The notes under the pieces were generated by a model that saw only the letters and a list, made by a program, of their open reading frames with translations, had not been told where the DNA came from and did no database searches. Of a stretch of 64,000 nucleotides of DNA, positions 56,245-64,000 are shown one piece after another. The stretch spans positions 77,544,416-77,608,415 of the forward strand of contig OX375878.1 of assembly GCA_947359465.1 (NCBI GenBank). Reading direction: 5' to 3'. The stretch's first letter is position 1, and the number at the start of each line of letters is the position of its first letter. The translations under genes were made by a program, and so were the position numbers. Origin of the DNA: Metellina segmentata. Its lineage: Eukaryota; Arthropoda; Arachnida; Araneae; Tetragnathidae.

Positions 56245-58595
56245 TCACATGTGGATGTCAGGAAAACGTACTTCCACCGTACGAATGTGCCGGACGAAGT
56301 CGTCCGCATTCTTTTTCTTCTTCTTGAGGCTTCCACCCCCCATGACGAAGACGGGGGAAGCTGCCGGGAAGTTCTTACTCACCAGCTCGCGGTTCTGATT
56401 GTTGTGCTGGAGGCAGAGCGGAGTGTTTCGGTGTCCCAGGGTCACCGGATGCGTCTGCTGGTGGTTCCGTCTTCGCGACGCATACTGCCGGAACAGCAGG
56501 AACACCAATAGCCCCACCCCGATGCAGAAGACCAGGCAACCCATTCCCACCGAAATGTACAGTGTCACTGTCTCCTGACAGTTCTCGGAGGACTCGTCGA
56601 ACCCGGACTGAGGGCAGTGCACGATGCCGTCGCACCACAGTTCGGGGTTGATGCACGCACTGAGTTCCGGACACTCGTGCAGGCAGTTGACGTTTCTGAG
56701 CGTCCTGCCCTCGTCCGAGTACACTTCCCCATTGGTGGGCTTGGTGGTGGGTCGGCTCACCTCCAACCACTTGATGGATAGGGTACCCCTCTTGAAAGCC
56801 ACGAACTCGACAATCACCTTGTCCGTGACAGACTGGTTCTTGTCGTGGTGGGACGAAGGGTGCACTAAGTCTTCCTTGGGGACTAAGTGGTTCGACGTGG
56901 TATCGTTGTAATGCCACGACGAGGAAAAGAAATCGATGATGTCGGACTGCCAGTTCTGCGATTCTGACGTAGATGGTAAACATAGCACCATTTTGGGATA
57001 CATGAGACCTGTGTTGCCGCTGCTGTAGAGTATAACTCTGTTCTGGTCGTCGCGCCACCGCAAGCTGTCGCACGACTTTCCACGCAGCTGTAAGTACAGG
57101 TATGTTTCGTACGATGACGACTGTAGATACCACCGACACCGCAGCAGGTGCTCTCCGAAGAGAGGCAGCTGCGATGGATTCGCTTCGAAAGTCAGTTCGC
57201 CACCGTGCGTCCTGTTCCTGTCCAGTGTTTCCGGAAGGACGCTGCATTCCTTTTCGCTGGACATCGGTGGAAGGAATTTGAAGCGGACTTCGAAGTAGAA
57301 ATCCTCGAAGTCTTCGAACGCTGTCATGGCGGACACGTCAAAAGTCATTGTCACGGACGAAGGATGTTCGAACAAAGAAGATGTAAATGTTGGTGGGAAG
57401 GGAGTGGTTTTTCCACAGATGCAACCTATGTATATAGATGAAGTCACGGAAGATTCGGTGAAGGAAAGAAAGGAATGTCTGTGTGGAATAATGCTTTCGG
57501 CAACATGCTCAGCAGAATATGTGCGTTCCTTTTTGAAATTGCAATCGAATCTTTTGAGTAGTGGATCCAGGAAAGTAGAGCAGTTCTGGATTTTCGATCG
57601 GAATTCCAACACTTCAATCAACACTCGCTCTTTGGGATTCAATTGAAAGTGGTAACTGCAGCTCAGATTCTCTCGACCACCCCTTCCGTAGAAGAAAACG
57701 TTTTTAGGGGACACGATAACGCCCGACAACCCAGTTTTCGAAGAGAAGTTCCGACCGCACGGACTTTCAAACGGTGCCTGCTCGGTAGTAGAATCGACGT
57801 TAATGAACTCGTACCGGATGACGAAAGACGAAGCAGGAAGCGACGATACGACGTTAGGATCACGCATGAAGATGGAATACCTCAGAACCACTTCAGAGCC
57901 CGCAGAAAGGTAACTTTCCGTAGGTGGCAAGCAGGGTCGTTTCGAAACGTAATCCGCGTAATCGGCCGTCCTGGTGCACATCAATGGCAACGTCGTCTCG
58001 CAGAAACTGTAATTGGTATTGCGATTCTTACCCAGCTTAGTGAAAGTGGCGTTTCGGGACCCGCTCATCATCAACTCCAATCGACTAATATCACAGCTGT
58101 CTTCACGAGCCATGCTGCCCAGAAGCTCGGTGCTAGAAGGATGGTGGTCGAATCCAAGAGTGCCATGATCTTTCACGAAGTACGACACAAAGTAGAGCCA
58201 AATCTTCTGGGACGGACTGCCAAGCAGCTTCGCCTCGCATGTGGTGTTTTTGGGGACGCTGTGACTGGGACTCTTGATGATCCCCGTCGGAGTCAAGGAT
58301 CCGTCGACGAGGATTCTACAATCGGCGTCCTTGTCGAAACTGAACTCTCCTCCAGTGTCGTTGAGATCTGAGAATTCAACCCTCACTTCAAGTTCCAGTC
58401 GAGATTCGTAAAGGAGATTCGAGGGAGCGCTGAAGAGTTGGACAAGCATCTGTGGACCACTCGAAATTACGTCTGTGAGTGATCCAGATTCACAGAATTC
58501 AGTTAGAAGCAGACGGCCTCCGCTCCTCTCGGTGTCGATGCGGTCGTAGATACGGACAACGTCACCAGAGCAGTCTGTTGTTAGACCACCACTAC
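56245..58595 (-). CDS. CUB/LDLa transmembrane receptor, last exon
   Basis: A 2,351-bp terminal exon. The acceptor TTGCAG ends at 58596 and the stop is at 56245-56247. It encodes 782 residues plus the split glycine codon. The start completes a CUB domain (CSGDVVRIYDR, then ISSGPQMLVQLFSAP). Counting from the first internal Met (58449): CUB-like modules at about 44-217, 231-393 and 402-565, all with unusual cysteine spacing; many N-x-S/T sites; an LDL-receptor class A module at 589-624 with six cysteines (CINPELWCDG, FDESSENC); a transmembrane helix at about 627-653 followed by RQYASRRRN; and an 81-residue tail with five lysines and a conserved-looking end VRFPDIHM. The architecture recalls NETO-type proteins (CUB, LDLa, one helix) but with more CUB modules. 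The ligand is unknown. No symbol can be assigned safely. Confidence 0.9.
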
Positions 58596-58864
58596 CTGCA
58601 ACCGAATGATTTGAATTAAATTAGTAACAATGTTATCCTCCATTAATATAATCAAAAAAATCTTAATCGTGACTGTTTAATTCCCGTATGGTACTACAAC
58701 TGTGAACATTATAAGTGTTTTTTAATGCAGTAAACAATTAACATTCTGACTATACGTACATATATTTTAATTTTGTGGGATATTAGAGGATATTAGATAA
58801 TATGGGATATTAGAGGTTGGTTTTGAATTTTTGTCACAGTGGTGAAACACAACAGGCTATTGCC

Positions 58865-58975
58865 GATCGTTTGGGATCAATCCCGAAGGGAAAGAAACGA
58901 GGACAACACTTCGTTATTTTGAACCAGACTCATACGACTTTGGCAACACCTCAGCTGACATTTTCTCATGATTCC
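58865..58975 (-). mobile_element. SINE fragment, diverged
   Basis: On the plus strand ATCGTTTGGGATCAATCCC, GGGAAAGAAACGAGGACAAC, TTATTTTGAACCA and CAACACCTCAGCTGACA follow the order of the reverse-complemented SINE body at 49020-49120. Only the 3' part of the body is present. A 99-codon open frame over it is fortuitous. Confidence 0.65.
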
Positions 58976-59689
58976 ATAAAGCACTCTATACTCTTACGTG
59001 GATACACCAGCGTGAGGATATTTGATGCCAACACAGGTTTTAACGTGGACCAACCCCCACGTACTCAACGGTCTCGCAACTCTCCGTTTGCTTCTTATTT
59101 CATTTTCATTACTTAAGTAGTCAATATACCAGATGACGAAATGTATATTAACTCTGCAAGTAAGGTATACAACTTTTCAACTAAGTGATTTTCTTAATTT
59201 GTTATTGAAAAGTCAATTTCTTACTATTTACTAGTCGAAGTAGTGCACTGGCTGGAAATAGATCAACTGTTGCATTAGTTTGCATTTTCTAATCATCACG
59301 CTGTCAATTTTCTGGGGGTTTTCATTCATTTTGAATAATTAATCGACTTTTCCACATACTTAAAAGTTCATATATTTCTCAATAATGTGATGCTCTTATG
59401 CTTCTACTTTATTAGTTGCATAAAATAACTGCTATGATTTATCAAAGTTGAAAGTATAGTAATCAGAAACATAAATATGTGTATCTTAGTCAATGCATTT
59501 CTCTTTGAGTACGGTTTGAATAACCTAGTCAAAACCTATTAATAGAACTAAATTTAAGTTTGTATTTTAATTTCAAAATTTAGTCATCTGATTTATTGAC
59601 TAATTAATTGAGTGACCTTTAGATGAACACTTTGGTATTTTTTAACTATATAACGATATTTAAATACCTTATTAGTAATACGACAATTA

Positions 59690-59765
59690 TGTCCACGAGA
59701 TTCGTCATTAGAAAATTTGACCAGATCTTGGAAGAAAATCTCGTCAAAACCACTTGGAGAATTAA
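59690..59765. mobile_element. GACGAGAT-family MITE, right end only
   Basis: CCACGAGATTCGTCATTAGA, TTGACCAGATCTTGG, TCTCGTCAAAACCACTTGGA and then TTAA follow the right half of the element at 36251-36473. The left end is not recognised. Confidence 0.5.
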
Positions 59766-60743
59766 ATTAATTTGTGGTTCTCTCTCTTTACCATTTAAAA
59801 GCACAAAAAAAATCAATGAATAGATTCCATAATGCACACTAAATAGGTGCAAGTGTTTCTATGAACATGATTAATGTAAACGTTAAAACACGATTTATGT
59901 AAACCCCATCATTAGCCTCCATCTTTTAAAAAATGAACATTGAGCCCGGTTCTAGACGTAGTTCCGAAAAGTATTGAAAGAAATCGATCGTATGTTAAAT
60001 TCAGTGTTTTCTGAGTTTATTTTGTGATTTTCACACTGAAAATAAAAAAATCGAGACAATCTTGTGAGTTTAATTATTTTCTTCCAGAGAAATCTAGGTC
60101 TGCAAAAAGCATGCGTAATTAACGGAACATGGAATCACATAATCAATAGTTCGCTGCTCAACTTAGTTATGGATCATTAACCCAGTTTTCTGCGTTCTGT
60201 ATTTTAACTCAAACTCAATTTTAGCTTTTGAACAAAACTTCATGCATTTTTTTATCGTAGGAAATATTTCTTCAAATAAATTTTGCACAATTCTTGAATT
60301 TATACCCAGAGAAAAATTTGTTTTTGTTATTTTGATGTAATTACTAAACTACCAATAGCATAGAATTATTTTTGTTTGTTTTAAAATAAGAAAAGATGCT
60401 TGCGATAAATCAAGACCATTTTCTATATGGAAACCTATGTTAAAACTATTTATTTACATGTTACATCGTATGTGTTACTTTGGTCTGATAAAAATATTAA
60501 ATATTTTGGCATAGTAAAAATTTTTGATTTCCTCATCACTGCTATAGAAGTATTTACAAAAGCTATGACTTTTCCGTTCTTATCTTATCTTCTCTTCTTC
60601 TATTCTTATCTTCCGTGCTTAAATAATATTTTGATTGAATATTTTTATGAAATAAATAGTAAACCATTCAAAAATCGCTTCTTATTTTCTATTCTCTATC
60701 ATAAGGAGCCTGAAACAGTGGATTTAATTTCATTTGTTCGAAT

Positions 60744-62215
60744 ACAGTAGAGTGGGGCGGGGTATTTGTAAACAAAATTTGTATGTTTCACTTTCAATGC
60801 CTATTTTTCAACTCTTGATGAAGTAATAAAACATTATTCACCCTACTAAACTTACTTGCTATTATCCTACTTTAATATATCATTATTACGAGGATTCCAG
60901 AAAAGAAATTTTAAAACTTCCTCGCTGTTTACAATAACTCCACATATTTAAAATTACCCCTGAAAGTAAGTGTAATTGTAAACAAAGATTTTCCTCATGC
61001 TATTGAATATTGACCAAGTGACAGTAGGAGCAGTATTCATGGTAGTAGAAGGAACTCCAGTGGTATTTTGACCCTTCTAATACCATGTTTACAATTATCA
61101 CGATTAGATGTTTACATTTACCTCATGATCTCACTTCTTACCTCAGCAAAATATTGTAAGACACTTGGAAGTTGCATTGATCATGAGGTGAACTTCCAAG
61201 AATACGTGAGAATAAATAATTCAATCATTTAATGAACAAATAATGTTTTTAGCATAAAAAACAAAATAATTAAAAAAATTACATAAAAATTACAAATTTA
61301 AAACATAAAAATTAAAAATTTGAAAGATACAAACTTGGGTGGAAAGAAGAACATTACATTTCTTGTACGTTAACAGTGCCCTCAAATTGGAATTTTTTTA
61401 CGGCCTTCTTTGCAACAGGTTGGAGAAGGTAAAATTTATTTGACATGGTCTTCGGTAACACAAAATTGTCTTTTTCAACCAGAACGAATGTAGTCTTTGC
61501 ATTATCAATGCTTGTGAGTTCGGTGACCTCAAACTTCTTTTCTGAAAGGACACCCATCCTGGACACATACGAAAAATGGATTTTCTTTTGATTTCCGCCT
61601 CAACATTTACAAGCAGAAATGTAGTAGTTTCAATGTCGCTCGGATAGCTCCAAATATGTAGCTTCCCCTAGAAGCTAGTCTTCCATAATTTAATTGAATG
61701 TTTGGAAGTCTTAAAACTCTTCATCGTCAATGTCAATCAATTCTTCCAATCCTCGAGGTCCCCTTCTTTCCTTTCCAGTTACTTCTTTCTTGGTTTCTTG
61801 CTTACACCTGGATCTTTCACCTTCGTCTCACTTGACTTACTTTTGTTCTTTTTCTCTTCAGTCTCCATCAGACGTGACAGAACATGGTCAGTTGTAAGAA
61901 CTTCACTGAGTCAGTATTTCTGCCGATGCTTCTGCTGAAAATTGTCACCATGTCTTTAACTTTTGGTCTCATTTTCAAATTCACATTTTCTCTGACTTCA
62001 GCATTTGATTTTTAAAACTTAAATCCAAAGCGATGTCAGTTTCAGGTTCATTTCTTCAGTAAGAACTATCTCATCTCTGTATGGACAACACTCATCAAAT
62101 TCGTGAGTAAGGGTGGATTGTTGATGTTGTTTCTTGCTTCTAACTCCACTGACTTCAGACGAAATATCTTCCGGTTTTTGTAGCGCATTATTTTCTACCT
62201 ATTTTATGTTTACTT
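60744..62215 (-). mobile_element. pogo-like DNA element relic in the intron
   Basis: The left boundary reads TACAGTAGAGTGGGGCGGGG followed by TATTTGTAAACA, a type of end common on arthropod pogo-like elements. No matching right end was found, so the extent to the right is approximate. The minus strand holds protein-like fragments (see 61354-62215). The plus strand has repeats of the TGTTTACAAT type near 61085. Confidence 0.35.
61354..62215 (-). pseudogene. Degenerate element-encoded protein, carboxy part
   Basis: Minus-strand blocks KPEDISSEVSGVRSKK (about 62180), EKKNKSKSSETKVKDPG (about 61850), an acidic LEELIDIDDEEF (about 61725), then LLVNVEAEIKRKSI (about 61610) and finally an open 70-codon frame to 61354 (SRMGVLSEKKFEVT, KDNFVLPKTM, KFQFEGTV). 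A charged linker followed by a small beta-rich end with 'LV ... F.LP' spacing is seen at the carboxy end of some transposable-element proteins. I cannot name the family. Several stops and frame changes. Confidence 0.35.
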
Positions 62216-63216
62216 GTTGTAAGTAAATCAGTCTTTCTGCTCCCCAAAACACGAAAAATGCAATAAAATGCAATTCAAACGTACTAAATACGAATAAATA
62301 CAAAATGACGCAGAAAAACACATTGTTTTTCCATCCAAATTGAACGAAACTATTGGCAAAGTTATGTTAACGATTACTCCGTCCCTTGAAAAATAGGGGG
62401 TTATTATAAACATCCAACTGTGCACATTAAAGTTATTAAAGTTCCCAGAAGCAAAAGTCAACGATTTTTTGTTAGAAACATAACTGACAATTGTAAAGAA
62501 TTGGAACAACATGCCTTTCAATAGATGGAGAGCAGCTGAAAATGCAGCACACCACAACTTAAAACATTTCAACCACAATTTTTTCAACTAAACAGATTGT
62601 TATCAGCTGTGGTTTTAAGAAACGCGGAACCACCATTCTGCATCCTCCAAGTTAATACCTTTCAGATTTCACAACTTTTTAATTTCTCGGAATCCCTCGG
62701 AATTTCTCGGCCTATTTACAATTACCTTACCTGACCCTAAATTTGTTTAAGGCTTTGCGTTATTACAACTATTTGGACAAGTTTGGATAATTAATGGGCA
62801 CGTTTTCCACAGGTTTGGAATAAAGCTAATATGCGGAATAGGGATTGCGTTTAATGTACATGTTTTCTTACACTCGAATTAACTTCCCATCATTTGTTTT
62901 CAGTCTTGGGTTCACTAGAACTCTTTCCGACAGTACTTCTGAAATGTCAATTCTGTGTTCCTTTGATGATGGTTATTTTCCATGGCTGACTGTACAATAC
63001 TTTTTGGGTTTGCTTTTGAACTGTAGGATCATTCATAGACATTTTGGTTGAAGGAAATTGAAAATAGAGTGGCAGTTATTCTACCGACAGGCATACATTT
63101 TATTTATGCAAAAGTAGATGAACGGAAAAACACTTTTGCAGTACATAAGATGTATCAACGTGACCGCTTATAGAACAAATATCCTCTCCATTATTGATAG
63201 CTGGAACTGTTCTCAC
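62216..63216. other. Intron sequence near the receptor exon
   Basis: Near 62690-62705 the block CGGAATCCCTCGGAATTTCTCGG repeats CGGAAT. No element ends or exon could be supported between here and the donor at 63216. Confidence 0.45.
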
Positions 63217-63536
63217 CTTGGTTGATTGCTTTCCTGGAATCTGAGCGTACGACGGAGGACCCAGTGTTGACAGAAATCTTGTACTCATTTCCCTGGTAGA
63301 CCACGATGTGGGCCCGCTTCCCTGCTGGAACGTAGTCCTGCCGTAAGAAATAGTTGCATGTGAAGTTCCTCAGGTACAAGCCCGGGAAGTTGGGGGAGCG
63401 AATCAAGCACTTTTTACGGTCGCAGTTGACAAAGGCCCGATCACAGTAGCTGTTCGCCACTGTGTTTCCCAAATGCACAGATGGGGCTTCAGCCTCTTCG
63501 CTACCTGGGGTTTTCCTTGGCACAGATGATAAAAAT
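63217..63536 (-). CDS. CUB/LDLa transmembrane receptor, internal exon
   Basis: A 320-bp exon with the acceptor TATTTATTTACAG before 63536 and the donor CAAG-GTGAGA after 63217. It enters in phase 2 and leaves in phase 1. The G left over joins the GT that opens the exon at 58595 to make glycine, so the reading frame is continuous. It encodes SVHLGNTVANSYCD, CLIRSPNFPGLYLRNFTCNY and GKRAHIVVYQGNEYKISV: the first half of a CUB domain (SPNFPGxY, CxY) whose second half is in the next exon. Upstream exons, including the signal peptide, must lie beyond 64000. Confidence 0.9.
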
Positions 63537-64000
63537 CTGTAAATAAATATACATTTAGGATTTATGATGGTTGCGATCAAGTGCGAGTATTTCTTGGTTA
63601 TGCGAAGAAATTGATTTTTATTTATTTTTATTGCAAAACTAGTCTTATCAGATATAAGTTCTCAAAAATTTAAGACGAAATTTAAAGTCCTCTCCATATA
63701 TTTGAGCCCCTGTTCACAGCAGATCTGTAAATCGTGAGTAGATTTAGAAAGCCAATGGTCATGGCATCAATTTCATTCCACAATCCACTTGTTGAACTTA
63801 ACTATCATTTCTCGATTAGAATTGCTTCCAGGCTTTATCAGCATAAGTATGGAAGAGAGATTTCATAGAATTGAAACAGGTTGCATTACGTATTCTTCAT
63901 TTGAATAACATAGGAATTTAATTCGAATGCATCAGAAGATATGCAATTTCTAATGTCCAAGAAAAATTTTGTATTCCTTACTTCTAAGTACAATTAAAGT
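63537..64000 (-). other. Upstream intron of the receptor gene, partial
   Basis: Sequence 5' of the acceptor at 63537-63538 on the minus strand. No exon is recognised before the window ends. Confidence 0.6.

Larger units (their letters stand above)
58596..63216 (-). other. Intron of the receptor gene (4,621 bp)
   Basis: GT-AG on the minus strand, phase 1. It contains a SINE fragment (58865-58975), a TTAA-MITE end (about 59690-59761) and a pogo-like relic (60744 onward). The rest is AT-rich without recognised features. Confidence 0.85.

Noticed and set aside
56375..57247. 290-codon minus-strand frame in another phase of the same exon
   Set aside because: Arginine- and proline-rich out-of-frame reading; the overlapping frame carries the LDLa module and the transmembrane helix.
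57643..58371. 242-codon plus-strand open frame over the receptor exon
   Set aside because: It is antisense to the CUB exon, has no domain, and arises from the GC-rich codon usage of the real gene.
58817..59116. 99-codon plus-strand frame
   Set aside because: Mostly the antisense reading of a SINE fragment.

Overview
The window looks like nuclear DNA of an arthropod, most likely an arachnid. The evidence is AT-rich intergenic sequence, GT-AG introns, a Jockey-type LINE, Tc1/mariner, hAT, piggyBac-like, Harbinger-like, pogo-like and Helitron-like elements, and a cysteine-rich CUB/LDLa receptor gene. No bacterial, organellar or viral gene order is visible. The arachnid call is inference from the style of the repeats, not a species identification.

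Only one host gene is well supported: the 3' part of a minus-strand gene for a type I membrane protein. Two exons are in the window (63217-63536 and 56245-58595), joined by a phase-1 GT-AG intron of 4,621 bp. Together they encode a split CUB domain, further CUB-like modules, one LDL-receptor class A module, a transmembrane helix and an 81-residue tail. The 5' exons lie beyond position 64000.

The rest is mobile-element territory. 0.27-1.47 kb: Tc1 copy A, killed by stops only. 3.5-6.8 kb: a broken minus-strand Jockey-like LINE with three ORF1 zinc knuckles. 7.3-7.9 kb: an internally deleted piggyBac relic. 14-20 kb: several MITEs (TAA and TTAA targets) and a 185-192 bp tandem array that is open in one frame. 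25.2-26.2 kb: a short tandem duplication in which one copy carries two TTAA MITEs and the other is the empty site. 29.4-36.25 kb: two diverged tandem copies of a roughly 1.4-2 kb unit, with different insertions in each. Copy 2 holds an intact 1,500-bp Tc1/mariner-superfamily transposon (358-residue transposase, 122-bp inverted repeats, TA flanks) and a Helitron-like element that itself contains a pogo-like MITE. 36.8-39 kb: a Tc1 deletion derivative and a hAT MITE nested in a pogo-like MITE. 40.1-41.2 kb: a three-unit 169-bp satellite and a full-length tRNA-headed SINE with a perfect 13-bp target duplication. 46.8-50.2 kb: a broken copy of an arthropod multi-copy gene family, a second SINE and a hAT MITE with exact 8-bp duplication. 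52.6-53.8 kb: Tc1 copy B.

The receptor gene and the elements are unrelated in function. The intron of the receptor gene has collected a SINE fragment, a TTAA-MITE end and a pogo-like relic. I found no gene cluster, CRISPR array or RNA gene that would make up a new system. The most informative items are the intact transposon and the several insertions that can be checked against paralogous empty sites inside the same window.
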